Below, in pieces: positions 16,718-24,387 of a stretch of 64,000 nucleotides of DNA. The translations under genes were made by a program, and so were the position numbers. The notes under the pieces were generated by a model. It saw nothing but the letters and a program-made list of their open reading frames with translations. It made no database searches and was not told the origin of the DNA. This DNA is from Acidovorax sp. NCPPB 4044 (GTDB lineage Bacteria > Pseudomonadota > Gammaproteobacteria > Burkholderiales > Burkholderiaceae_C): assembly GCF_028069655.1 (NCBI RefSeq), contig NZ_JAMCOS010000001.1, positions 5,176,001 to 5,240,000 on the forward strand. Reading direction: 5' to 3'. Numbering within the stretch: the stretch's first letter is position 1; every line of letters starts with the position of its first letter.

Positions 16718-17746
16718 CTAATCAATGCTGATTTTCGCGTCCTTCACCACCTGCGCCCATTTGGCCCGGTCCTTGTGCACCGTCTGGCCGAACTGCTCGG
16801 GCGTTTCGATGCGCACCGTGTTGCCCTGCGATTCGAAGCGCTGGCGCACGTCGGGCTGCTCCAGCACCTCGCGCAGCGCGGTGTTCAGCTTGTGCACGAT
16901 GGCCGCATCGGTGCCCTTGGGCGCGAAGATGCCGAACCAGATCGAGCTGTCGAAGCCCTTGGTGCCGGGCAGGCCGCTCGATGCGATGGTAGGCACTTCC
17001 TTCACGGCCGCCACGGGCCTGGCCGTGGGGATGCCCAGCAGCCGCACCTTGCCGGCCTTGTAGTGCGGCAGCACGGTCTGCACTTGGTTCATGATGCAGC
17101 AGGTCTCGCCGCGCACCACGGAGGTGATGGCCTCGGGGCCGCCCTTGTAGGGCACGTGGACCATGTTCAGCCCCAGGCGCGCGTTGAATTCGGCAAACGC
17201 CATGTGCGTGCCTGCGCCGTTGCCGGTGGAGGCGTAGTTGTACCTGCCGGGGTTGGCCTTCACGATGTCGACGAATTCCTGCAGCGTCTTCGCGTCGATC
17301 ACGTTCGGGTTCACGGTGAGCACGTTCGACACGTCGATCAGCGTGCCCACGGGCGCGAAATCGGCTTCCACGTCGAAGGGCAGTTTCTTGTAGAGCGCGG
17401 CGTTGCTGCCGTGCGTGGCCGCCGTGCCGAAGACGAGGGTGTAGCCGTCGGGTCTGGCGCGCGCCACGAACTCGCTGGCGATGTTGCCTGCGGCGCCGGA
17501 CTTGTAGTCGATGATGACCGGCTGGCCCAGCTTCTGGCTGAGCGGCTCCTGCACCGCGCGCGCCACCACGTCCACGCCCGAGCCGGCGGGAAACCCCATG
17601 ATGAGCGTGACCGGCTGGCGCGGCCAGTCGGCGGCTGCGCCGGTGTCGGCCGCCACGGCGGGGGTGGCGAGGGTCGCGGCCCAGGCCGCGGCAGCGACGA
17701 GCGCTGCGGCAGGGAGCCAGGAGAAGGAGGGGAGGTGGCGGCGCAT
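16718..17746 (-). CDS. Bug/TctC-family tripartite tricarboxylate transporter binding protein
   Basis: 342-residue periplasmic binding protein with a signal peptide (cleavage after PAVA). It follows the Bug-family pattern: WPRQPVTLIMGFPAGSGVDVVAR, VIIDYKSGAAGNIASEFVARA, HVPYKGGPEAI, and a C-terminal helical region. Bug proteins bind small carboxylates and amides; many are encoded away from membrane transporter genes, as here. First gene of a possible operon with the flavin monooxygenase and the CMD protein. Ligand unknown. A pair of cysteines (ETCCIM) in the middle is unusual. Confidence 0.9.
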   Translation of the reverse strand: MRRHLPSFSWLPAAALVAAAAWAATLATPAVAADTGAAADWPRQPVTLIMGFPAGSGVDVVARAVQEPLSQKLGQPVIIDYKSGAAGNIASEFVARARPDGYTLVFGTAATHGSNAALYKKLPFDVEADFAPVGTLIDVSNVLTVNPNVIDAKTLQEFVDIVKANPGRYNYASTGNGAGTHMAFAEFNARLGLNMVHVPYKGGPEAITSVVRGETCCIMNQVQTVLPHYKAGKVRLLGIPTARPVAAVKEVPTIASSGLPGTKGFDSSIWFGIFAPKGTDAAIVHKLNTALREVLEQPDVRQRFESQGNTVRIETPEQFGQTVHKDRAKWAQVVKDAKISID

Positions 17747-17897
17747 GGGGAGGTCCTTGGAAAAGGCCCGGGCCCGGACTGCCGCTCAGGCAGCCGCGGT
17801 CGCAGGCCGTGAATGCGCCATTGTGGTCAAGGCTTCATGCTTTGTGCCTATAAGGTTATGTGGCCTGCATGCCGAGCGGCTGGGTCTGCGCGCGTGT

Positions 17898-18329
17898 TCA
17901 TTGGCGGTAGGGGTTGTTGGGGCGGCGGTCGTAGCGGTCCGGCACGCCGTCGCCGTCGCGGTCCCAGCGGCCGCGGCGCATTTCCCAGCGGCCGTCCTGC
18001 TGCACCCAGCCGGGCTGGGTGTACGCATAGCCCGGCCGCGCGCGCAGCCAGTGGCCCGGCACCCACACATGGCGGCGGCCCTGCCACTCCCAGTGGCCCT
18101 GTTCCCAGACCATGCCGCGGCGCGGCGGGGGCACGCGCTCGTAGCGCGGCGGGGGCGGCGCGGAATAGCGCTGGACCACCATCGGTGGGGGCGGCGCATA
18201 TTGGGGGCCGGACTGCACGATCACCGTGGCACTGGTGGCCGCATGCGCCGAGGTGGTCACGGTGCCCATGACCGAGGCCAGCGCGAGCGAGGCAGCGGTG
18301 AGGGAGAGGGCCTTGCGGGGGGTGGTCAT
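17898..18329 (-). CDS. Exported YXWGXW-repeat-type protein
   Basis: 143 residues with a signal peptide (cleavage after AHA). The mature part is Pro/Arg/Trp-rich with the repeats GHWEWQGRRHVWVPGHW and QPGWVQQDGRWEMRRGRWD. These are typical of YXWGXW/BcpO-related small envelope proteins of beta-proteobacteria. A calcium-loop-like DRDGDGVPDRYD motif lies near the C-terminus. Function unknown. A strong ribosome-binding site (AAGGAG, 7 nt before the ATG) fixes the start at 18329. Confidence 0.8.
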   Translation of the reverse strand: MTTPRKALSLTAASLALASVMGTVTTSAHAATSATVIVQSGPQYAPPPPMVVQRYSAPPPPRYERVPPPRRGMVWEQGHWEWQGRRHVWVPGHWLRARPGYAYTQPGWVQQDGRWEMRRGRWDRDGDGVPDRYDRRPNNPYRQ

Positions 18330-18497
18330 GGATGTCTCCTTGTGACGGCGGTGAAGAGGGGGCCGGGGCGCGTCGCCTGCGCAGTGCGGGCGGCGCATCC
18401 ATGGGCCATGACTTCATCCTGGGGGCCTTTCGTCAAGGCCGTGTCGCCGGCACGCGAAGCTATGTGAGCAGGTGTTTCGCGGGCGGGGCACCCTCCG

Positions 18498-19085
18498 TCA
18501 CCGGCCGCTGCGGCCCTCCGGCGGCAGGCGGCTGGCACGGACCATCAGGGTGCGCACGATGCGCCGGTGGAAGGGCACGACCGCGGCCATGTACGCATGC
18601 CCGAGGGCGTTGTGCACATGCACGACGGTGCTGAGCGAGAGGGTGCCGCCTGCGCTGCCGGGCGCTGCCGTCCCGCTGCGCAGCAGCGACACGTGCACGT
18701 CGAGGTGGCGGTCGTCCTGGCCCATGACCACTTCGTTCGGCGACAGGTGGCGCACCTCGAAGATCCCCACACGGTCGCCCACCCGGCAGGTGTGCGGTGC
18801 GCGCAGCCACTGCGCGGCGTTGCCGCGCAGCGGGCCCAGGTCGCGCAGGCCGGCCAGCCGAACGAGGCGGTTGCGCAGGCCCATGAGGCCCTCGATCCAT
18901 CCCGGTGTGTCCGCTACCAGGGTCAGCCAGGTCTGCAGCGCGCTCTCGTGCGGGCGCGGATCGGAAATCGCATAGGCATCGGAAAAATCCGCCCCGGGGA
19001 GCAGCGATGCGATGGCGGTACCGGGCGGCACGGGGATGGCGGCCGGCGTCGCGGTGCCGGCGGAGGACGGGTGGGGCTGGGGCAT
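18498..19085 (-). CDS. DUF2867 family protein
   Basis: 195-residue protein with the DUF2867 pattern: a N-terminal DAYAI-type segment, WIEGLMGLRNRLV, VGIFEVRHLSPNEVVMGQDDRHLDVHVSL, and the C-terminal FHRRIVRTLMVRASRL. The family is of unknown function and often small-ligand-binding in fold. No signal peptide. It is not part of the neighbouring regulator pair as far as spacing shows. The ATG at 19085 gives a short Pro-rich lead before the domain. Confidence 0.8.
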   Translation of the reverse strand: MPQPHPSSAGTATPAAIPVPPGTAIASLLPGADFSDAYAISDPRPHESALQTWLTLVADTPGWIEGLMGLRNRLVRLAGLRDLGPLRGNAAQWLRAPHTCRVGDRVGIFEVRHLSPNEVVMGQDDRHLDVHVSLLRSGTAAPGSAGGTLSLSTVVHVHNALGHAYMAAVVPFHRRIVRTLMVRASRLPPEGRSGR

Positions 19086-19168
19086 GGTGCGCCGCACTAT
19101 AGGCCCCGCGCATAGAGGACCGCGCATACAGGGCTGCCTGTACAGGCCCATGGGCCCCTGCCCGGGCT

Positions 19169-19423
19169 TCAGCGGAGCGTGCCCAGCTCCGGCCAGATCG
19201 ACGCCCAGTCGTGGGGCCGCAGGTCCTGGCGCGTGACGCGGCCGTCGGTGGCCTGCTCGATGGCCACGCAGTTGATGGGCGAGGGGATGCGCTGGGCGTA
19301 GCGGTGCTGCCATTGCCGGATCTGCGCATCGCTCTTGATGGGCGAGCCGTGCTGCGCCATGCGCATCCGCAGTTGGCGCACGCTCAGCGCGTCGTGCAGT
19401 TGGAGGTATTCGTCCAGGGTCAT
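19169..19423 (-). CDS. YdaS/Cro-like phage-type transcriptional regulator
   Basis: 84-residue DNA-binding protein of the YdaS (Cro-like) type: helix-turn-helix with SVRQLRMRMAQ and the family C-terminal signature PSPINCVAIEQATDGRVTRQDLRPHDWASIWPEL. It is divergent from the CI-like gene at 19513 with only 89 bp between, the typical arrangement of a prophage immunity switch. No other phage genes are nearby, so this looks like a retained or domesticated switch. Likely regulated by the 11-bp boxes in the intergenic gap. Confidence 0.85.
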   Translation of the reverse strand: MTLDEYLQLHDALSVRQLRMRMAQHGSPIKSDAQIRQWQHRYAQRIPSPINCVAIEQATDGRVTRQDLRPHDWASIWPELGTLR

Positions 19424-19435
19424 GGCCCACAGCGC

Positions 19436-19506
19436 GGAAAGTAGCAATTGCTCTGGATTCTATTTTTGGAAAGTAGCAAAAGCAACCGTAGCGCGTGCTA
19501 CTTTCC
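19436..19506. promoter_or_regulatory. Three operator-like boxes between the cro-like and cI-like genes
   Basis: The 11-bp sequence GGAAAGTAGCA occurs at 19436-19446 and 19468-19478, and inverted (TGCTACTTTCC) at 19496-19506. Three copies in an 89-bp divergent promoter region resemble lambdoid operator sites for the two flanking regulators. Confidence 0.7.
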
Positions 19507-19512
19507 GGCCCC

Positions 19513-20250
19513 ATGGACGAAACCGCGCTGCAACTCTACCGGCGCCAGCGCCTGGAGCAGGCGGTGGGCCACCTCACCGAGGGCAACGTGACCGCTTTCG
19601 GGCGGGTGCTGGGCTACCGCGACGGGGCTTTCGTGCGGCAGATGCTTTCCGGGTCGCGCGCGGTGTCCGACAAGACCGTGCGGGCGATCGAGGGCCTGCG
19701 CGGCATGCGCCAGTGGTTCCAGCCCCAGGGGCCTTCGCTGCTGCCGCGCGTGGGCGAGGCCGAGGGGCTCTACGAGGCTGCCGCGGCGCCGCCCGCACGG
19801 GCCGGCGCCGGAGACGAAGCCGTGCTGGTGCTCGCCGTGCGGCCGCAGCAGAGCCTGCGGTGGCGGGCCGCCGGCGCGGCGGCACCCCGCCAGGGCACCG
19901 ATGCGGTTGAGGACGACATGCCCGCCATCGCGCTCACCCATGACTGGCTGGCGCGCCGCAGCCTGCGGGCGCGCGACCTGATCGCCGTGGCGCTCGGCGA
20001 CGACAGCATGCAGCCCTCGCTCCATGCCGGCGACGTGGTCACGGTGGACACGCGCGAGCCTGCCCCGGCCGATGGCCAGGTGTTCGTGGTCGATTACGAA
20101 GGGGCCTGCCTGGTGCGCCGCGTGGTGCGCGACAGCGGCGCCTGGTGGCTGGCGGCCGAGAACGCGCCGCGGTTTCCGCGCAAGCAGCTCACCGAGCCCG
20201 CCGCCCGGCTCATCGGCCGCGTGGTGCACGTGCACAGCGAAATGCTGTGA
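19513..20250 (+). CDS. CI/LexA-like repressor with S24 peptidase-type domain
   Basis: 245-residue repressor. The N-terminal ~65 residues form a helix-turn-helix (LTEGNVTAFGRVLGYRDGAFVRQMLSG). The C-terminal half is an S24 fold with GDDSMQPSLHAGDVVTVD, which contains the catalytic Ser position. The usual catalytic Lys in the VKRL motif is replaced by Arg (CLVRRV), and no Ala-Gly cleavage site is evident. It may therefore bind and dimerise without self-cleavage. Divergent partner of the YdaS-like gene, with shared operator-like boxes. Probably a remnant prophage or island regulator; the R-body locus lies convergent just downstream. Confidence 0.85.
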   Translation: MDETALQLYRRQRLEQAVGHLTEGNVTAFGRVLGYRDGAFVRQMLSGSRAVSDKTVRAIEGLRGMRQWFQPQGPSLLPRVGEAEGLYEAAAAPPARAGAGDEAVLVLAVRPQQSLRWRAAGAAAPRQGTDAVEDDMPAIALTHDWLARRSLRARDLIAVALGDDSMQPSLHAGDVVTVDTREPAPADGQVFVVDYEGACLVRRVVRDSGAWWLAAENAPRFPRKQLTEPAARLIGRVVHVHSEML

Positions 20251-20292
20251 ACGATGGCTGCGCGGGCCCTGCCCGCGCGATGCCGGCCGCCT

Positions 20293-21390
20293 TCAGGGGT
20301 TGGAGGTGTGCAGCGGCAGGGGGGACTTGGCGGCCCACACGCCCTGGCGCAGCCCCTTCTTGCTGTAGAGGCCCTGCAGGTAGTCCACCCGGTAGTCGTC
20401 GTGCACCGGCAGTTCGGTGAACTGGAAGGCGCTTGGGTCGATCAGCGTCGTCGTGTTGGTGGCGGCGTTGAACCGGCCGATCTCGAAGATCGGCTCCTGC
20501 AGGCGCTGCAGGTGCGACATCCCGTCGGTCAGGAAGATGAGCGAGCCGTCGCCCACGGCCACCGCCTGCTGGACGATGGCCATGCCGCAGGACGTGACCA
20601 GCTGGAGGTCCAGCGCGGTCGCCTGCGGCCCCAGGGTCTGGCCCAGCGTGTTCATGGCGTTCACCACCACCTGCTTGGCGTGGTCCAGGCACACCTCCAG
20701 CCCGACCGACATCCGGTCCCAGTAGATCAGGTTGTCGAGGTGCTGGTCGGGATTGAGCTGGAAGCTGTAGGTGGTGGAGGGATCGAGGTTGGCGTGCCAG
20801 TCCTCCGGCGGGCCGTCGATGTGGGAGATGTAGTGCTTCTCCATCAGGATGTAGGGCACGCTCTCGTCGGGCCGCGCGCGCGATCCGCGCAGCATGATGG
20901 CGGTGTTGAGCAGGTTCAGCCGGTGCGGTTCCTGCATGGGCAGCACCGAGCAGACCGTGCCCGCGACGATGACCCAGTCGCGGAACAGCGGCGAGTTCTG
21001 GGTGGCGGCGTACAGCACCTCGCTCAGCGCGTAGCGCGCGTGTTCGGGGTAGGAGCCGAAGGTGGTGTCGCGCAGGAAACGGGCCTGGTCGGTCTCCTGC
21101 CGGGACGCCTTGCGGAAGTAGAACTCCGGGGCGATGAAGACCTTCAGCGTCCGGCTGTCCGACATGCCGTCCTGGTTCTGGTAGGTGCTGGCGGTCCAGT
21201 ACAGCACGTTCACCAGGCGCTGGGCACGGGCCTGCAGGTCGGGGTCGTCCAGGCGGATGAGGGGGGCGCCGCTCGAAGGGTGCACCGTGCCGGGCGGCGT
21301 GGGATAGAAGGTCGGCACCATGTAGCTCAGCGGCAATATCGCGGTGTAGCCGCTGGCGTTCTGGAGCATGTCCTGCGTGGTGATGGGCAT
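20293..21390 (-). CDS. Nitrilase-fold (carbon-nitrogen hydrolase) protein of the R-body locus
   Basis: 365-residue protein with a recognisable nitrilase-superfamily triad: Glu in FIAPEFYFR, Lys in LMEKHYISH and Cys in VGLEVCLDHAK, in the right order and roughly the right spacing. Nitrilase-fold enzymes hydrolyse nitriles, amides or N-acyl groups. This one diverges from the well-known branches and has no signal peptide. It is the last gene of the eight-gene reb array, 65 bp after a membrane protein gene on the same strand. Its job there is unknown: modification of an R-body subunit or of a signal are both possible. The ATG at 21390 follows a purine-rich GGAGAAAGAGAG site. Confidence 0.75.
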   Translation of the reverse strand: MPITTQDMLQNASGYTAILPLSYMVPTFYPTPPGTVHPSSGAPLIRLDDPDLQARAQRLVNVLYWTASTYQNQDGMSDSRTLKVFIAPEFYFRKASRQETDQARFLRDTTFGSYPEHARYALSEVLYAATQNSPLFRDWVIVAGTVCSVLPMQEPHRLNLLNTAIMLRGSRARPDESVPYILMEKHYISHIDGPPEDWHANLDPSTTYSFQLNPDQHLDNLIYWDRMSVGLEVCLDHAKQVVVNAMNTLGQTLGPQATALDLQLVTSCGMAIVQQAVAVGDGSLIFLTDGMSHLQRLQEPIFEIGRFNAATNTTTLIDPSAFQFTELPVHDDYRVDYLQGLYSKKGLRQGVWAAKSPLPLHTSNP

Positions 21391-21455
21391 GGGTCTCTCT
21401 CTTTCTCCGGGGTTGAAAAACAGCGAATGGAAATGCGCGCCGCCCGCCGCCCGCG

Positions 21456-22148
21456 TCACGCGAGCTGCCTGAGCAGCCAGTAGATCTCCTTGACGGTCTG
21501 CAGCAGGATGGTCTGGTCCTCCGCCGGCACCTGCGCGAGCGGCAGGCCCTGCTGCACCGACACCCCGGGCACGACCTCGATGGGCACGCCGTTCGTGTCG
21601 GTGGACAGCGGCAGGGGCTCCGGCACCTGGGCGAAGCCGTGGCGCAGCAGCGAGACGGCCATGCCCAGCGCGATGAGCGCCAGCACGGCCAGCACCGTGA
21701 CGAGCACCTTGATGGGCGGGACCGGGATCTTCTTGATGAGGCTTGCGATGAACATCACCGCCATCAGGCAGTCGATGTTCAGCGGCGAATTCAGCACGCG
21801 CACCATCTCGGTCTGCACCAGCAGGCCCGCCTGCTGCAGGAATTCCACGGCGTACGGCTGCTGGCGCACCTGCACGGGCACCGGTACCCGGCGTGCTTCC
21901 AGGGTGTTGTCGCCGGCGTGGTAGCCGATCCGGCTCCAGCCCGGCGCGATGGGCTCGGGCGCCGAGAGCTGCAGCCAGCCGAAGTCGGTTTGCGGCAGCG
22001 CGATCTCGCCGGTGGGCGCCTGCACGATGAAGAAGCTAGCCGGCGCGCCCTCCGCGCCGGGCCAGGCGGCCTGCCGGCACGCGGTGGGGAAGGCCACGAC
22101 CACGACCTGTTCCGGCAGCGGGCGCCATGGGGGATCGGTGCGTGCCAT
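21456..22148 (-). CDS. Uncharacterised membrane-associated protein of the R-body locus
   Basis: 230 residues, not recognised. The N-terminal ~90 residues are soluble and rich in Pro/Ala. Residues ~110-165 are hydrophobic, with two closely spaced membrane segments (CLMAVMFIASLIKKI and VLVTVLAVLALIALGMAVSLL). The C-terminal part ends in a helical QTVKEIYWLLRQLA. It is encoded between the small R-body-locus protein at 22171 and the nitrilase-like gene, same strand. It could anchor or regulate R-body assembly at the membrane (speculative). Confidence 0.65.
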   Translation of the reverse strand: MARTDPPWRPLPEQVVVVAFPTACRQAAWPGAEGAPASFFIVQAPTGEIALPQTDFGWLQLSAPEPIAPGWSRIGYHAGDNTLEARRVPVPVQVRQQPYAVEFLQQAGLLVQTEMVRVLNSPLNIDCLMAVMFIASLIKKIPVPPIKVLVTVLAVLALIALGMAVSLLRHGFAQVPEPLPLSTDTNGVPIEVVPGVSVQQGLPLAQVPAEDQTILLQTVKEIYWLLRQLA

Positions 22149-22170
22149 GGCAGGCAGAGCAGGCTTCGCG

Positions 22171-22395
22171 TCAGCCGCCGCGGCCGCGGGCCATGGTGGC
22201 TTCGTACAGCGCCAGGCTCTGGGTGATCGCGCTCGCGCTCAGGGCCAGCGATCCGAAGATCAGCGGGGAAGGCTGTTCGCTCTGCAGCACCTGCACCATC
22301 AGCGTGTAGGAGGTCTCGGCGCGCGGAAGCGCCACGGCGTTCAGCGCGCCCGCTGCGGCGAGCGGCACATCGACGATCGAGCCGGTGGCCGCCAT
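22171..22395 (-). CDS. Small hydrophobic protein of the R-body locus
   Basis: 74-residue protein, Ala/Ser/Leu-rich, with a central SLALSASAITQSLALYEATMAR helix and no clear signal peptide. Its size and composition recall Reb-type subunits, but the RebB signature is not evident. It begins 1 nt after the stop of the upstream 69-residue gene, so the two are translationally coupled. Function unknown; placed here because of operon context. Confidence 0.6.
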   Translation of the reverse strand: MAATGSIVDVPLAAAGALNAVALPRAETSYTLMVQVLQSEQPSPLIFGSLALSASAITQSLALYEATMARGRGG

Positions 22396-22396
22396 G

Positions 22397-22606
22397 TCAG
22401 CCCCCGCTCCCCGGCGCCGGCGGCAGCTTGTAGAGCTTGCGGATGTAATCCAGCACCTTGTTGTTCTCCTCGGTGATGATGCGCATCTGCTCGTCGGCGT
22501 TGCCTTCGACGCCCAGCAGGGCGATGTTCGTGGCCACCTTGGTCATCGACACGGCGATGTCCTCGACGGCCTTGCCCAGCTCCTGGATGGATTCGGGCTG
22601 GCTCAT
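22397..22606 (-). CDS. Small helical protein of the R-body locus (69 aa)
   Basis: 69 residues, predicted almost wholly helical and amphipathic (LGKAVEDIAVSMTKVATNIA, then NADEQMRIITEENNKVLDYI). It resembles the short helical subunits found beside rebB genes, but I cannot assign a family. Its ATG overlaps the stop of the upstream 112-residue gene (ATGA), and its stop is 1 nt from the next start. This tight packing supports it as a real gene in one polycistronic unit. Track-length extensions upstream lie in the neighbouring gene and were ignored. Confidence 0.65.
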   Translation of the reverse strand: MSQPESIQELGKAVEDIAVSMTKVATNIALLGVEGNADEQMRIITEENNKVLDYIRKLYKLPPAPGSGG

Positions 22607-22941
22607 CGCGTGCCTTCCTGGGCGGCGGCTTCCTGCGCGGCCGGCGCAGCGCCGGGGGCGGGCGTCCAGCCGTCGGATTCGGCCATCCGCGTGACCACGG
22701 AGGAATTGACGAATTCGATGCACTGCGCGAACGGCGCGGGCCCGTGGACGGCATCGTGGTCGTCCTGGAGGGTGGTCGATGCGAGCACCGAGAGCACGCC
22801 CGTGGCCTTGTTGCGGATCACGTAGTAGTCGCTGCTTTGCAGCGCGGCGCCGAAGCCGCTGCGCAGCCGGCCGTCGATCTGCGCCATGAGCAGGCGGTTG
22901 TGCTGCTCCATGGGCGCCAGGGTGTCGGGGGTCTGTTCCAT
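22603..22941 (-). CDS. Uncharacterised 112-aa protein of the R-body locus
   Basis: 112 residues, not recognised. The first 75 residues contain a QHNRLLMAQIDGRL helix and strands such as SDYYVIRNKATGVLSVLAS. The last 25 residues are Ala/Pro-rich and probably disordered. It has a good ribosome-binding site (GAGGAG) before the ATG at 22941. It lies 24 bp downstream of a RebB-family gene and overlaps the next gene by 4 bp, so it belongs to the same transcript. Confidence 0.65.
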   Translation of the reverse strand: MEQTPDTLAPMEQHNRLLMAQIDGRLRSGFGAALQSSDYYVIRNKATGVLSVLASTTLQDDHDAVHGPAPFAQCIEFVNSSVVTRMAESDGWTPAPGAAPAAQEAAAQEGTR

Positions 22942-22965
22942 GCCGTGGCTCCTCGGGTCGTGCCT

Positions 22966-23316
22966 TCAGCGGCTGGGGAAGGCGTCGATGGCGGCCCGCA
23001 GGTCGGCCAGCGCCTGGGCGGTTTCGTTGCCGCTGAATGCCGCCACGGCGGACCGCGCAGCGACCGGCTGCGGGTCCTGCACCTGGTTGACGGCCTTCGC
23101 CAGGATCGAGTGGTGGAGCCGGTTCATGGCGTCCTGCCGGGCGACCTGGTTCTGGGCGCTCAGGTGGGTGCTGCTCACCTGGTTGGCATACGCCAGATTG
23201 GACAGGTTCGCGGGCTGCTGCGCCGTGGCCACGCCCGTCAGTGCGACGGCTTCGGTGACTTCGCCGGGCAGGCCTGCCTGCGGATCGCCCACCACCTTGA
23301 TTTCGATGCTTCCCAT
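22966..23316 (-). CDS. RebB-family R-body protein (divergent)
   Basis: 116 residues with the RebB/killing-trait pattern: VTEAVALTGVATAQQPANLSNLAYANQV, a polar AQNQVARQDAMNRL segment, ILAKAVNQVQ and a terminal AQALADLRAAI helix. It differs from its paralogues in a longer N-terminal lead (GSIEIKVVGDPQ) and many substitutions. Reb proteins polymerise into R-bodies, rolled ribbons that extend and rupture membranes. A GGAGGG site precedes the ATG. Fourth RebB-type gene of the array in transcription order. Confidence 0.8.
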   Translation of the reverse strand: MGSIEIKVVGDPQAGLPGEVTEAVALTGVATAQQPANLSNLAYANQVSSTHLSAQNQVARQDAMNRLHHSILAKAVNQVQDPQPVAARSAVAAFSGNETAQALADLRAAIDAFPSR

Positions 23317-23379
23317 GTTCCCTCCCTTGCAAAGAGGCGGGGCAGCCCGACGGGCGCCCCGCTATTCACCCGTGGGTGC

Positions 23380-23883
23380 TTATCTGCGCCGGACCTTGAT
23401 GACCGTGCGCTGGCTCTCGATCGCGATCGAGATGTCTTCCTTGGCGAGGCTGCCGGGGATCACGATCTCCCTGACCGACTCCGGCACGATCAGCACGCCG
23501 TCCTTCAGTTCCAGGCCCTGTTCGAGCAGCGCCTTGAGTTCCTTCAGGAGGTCTTTCGGCAGCTTGCCTCCCGGCGACCCCGCGAACGCCTGCAGCACGC
23601 CCTTGAGGTCGGCGATGGTCTGCGCGAGTTCGTTGTTCGTCAGGACATCCACCGCGGAGCGGGCCTCCAGCGGGCCGATGTTGCCGATGGTGTTCGTGGC
23701 CTTGGCCACCAGCGGCAGCCCGAGTTCGCCGACCGCGCGCTGGTTGGCCACCGCGTTCTGCTGACCCAGGTTGTTCGTGGTCACCACATTGGAATAGGCG
23801 AGGTTGGACAGCATGGCCGGCTGTTCCGAAATCGCTTTCAGATTGCCGATCGCGACCGCGCTCACCACTTGTTCGTCAAGCAT
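23380..23883 (-). CDS. RebB-family R-body protein with C-terminal extension
   Basis: 167 residues. Residues 1-100 are a canonical RebB domain: VVSAVAIGNLKAISEQPAML, SNLAYSN, QQNAVANQRAVGELGL, ARSAVDVLTNNELAQTIADL. Residues 105-167 form an extra domain beginning LPKDLLKELKALLEQGLELKDG and ending in a beta-rich basic tail (QRTVIKVRRR). The extension is missing from the 103-residue paralogue at 23921, so this may be a capping or anchoring subunit (inference). Its first 20 residues are almost identical to that paralogue, indicating tandem duplication. Confidence 0.85.
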   Translation of the reverse strand: MLDEQVVSAVAIGNLKAISEQPAMLSNLAYSNVVTTNNLGQQNAVANQRAVGELGLPLVAKATNTIGNIGPLEARSAVDVLTNNELAQTIADLKGVLQAFAGSPGGKLPKDLLKELKALLEQGLELKDGVLIVPESVREIVIPGSLAKEDISIAIESQRTVIKVRRR

Positions 23884-23920
23884 GTTCTGCCCTCCGTGTC
23901 AGGCCCGTTGGGGCGGTTGA

Positions 23921-24232
23921 TCAGCCCTTGAAGGCCTGCAGGGTGGCCTTCATGTCGGCGATGGTCTGCGCCAGCTCGTCATTGGTGAGGATGTCCACCG
24001 CGGAGCGCGCTTCCAGCGGGCCCAGGTTGCTCACCGTGTTGGAAGCCTTGGCGACGATGGAGATGCCCAGTTCGTTCATCGCCTGCTGGTTCGCCACCGC
24101 GTTCTGCTGCGACAGGTTGGTGTTGGCCACGGTGTTCGAGTAGGCCAGGTTGGACAGCATCGCGGGCTGCTCCGAGATGGCCTTCAGGTTGCCGATGGCG
24201 ACGGCGCTCACTACTTCTTCGTTCAAAGCCAT
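23921..24232 (-). CDS. RebB-family R-body structural protein
   Basis: 103 residues, the size of the classical R-body structural subunit. It consists of the RebB (killing trait) domain only: VVSAVAIGNLKAISEQPAML, NLAYSNTVANTNLSQQNAVA, GISIVAKASNTVSNLG, ARSAVDILTNDELAQTIADM. R-bodies are contractile protein ribbons first described in Caedibacter endosymbionts of Paramecium. A GGAGAAG site lies 5 nt before the ATG. Probably the main ribbon subunit, because of its size and similarity to the known family. Confidence 0.88.
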   Translation of the reverse strand: MALNEEVVSAVAIGNLKAISEQPAMLSNLAYSNTVANTNLSQQNAVANQQAMNELGISIVAKASNTVSNLGPLEARSAVDILTNDELAQTIADMKATLQAFKG

Positions 24233-24387
24233 GGTTCTTCTCCTCGTTGGTCGGTTTGTGGAAGTGAAATGGCGGCTTGCCTACCGCCGCCCCGGAAATG
24301 GGGAGGATGGCTCCGCGCCGGCCGGCAAGGGTGGCGCGAAGGGCATGCGGGAAAAAAGGGGGCGGGCCGTGGGGCCGGCGGCGGGCT

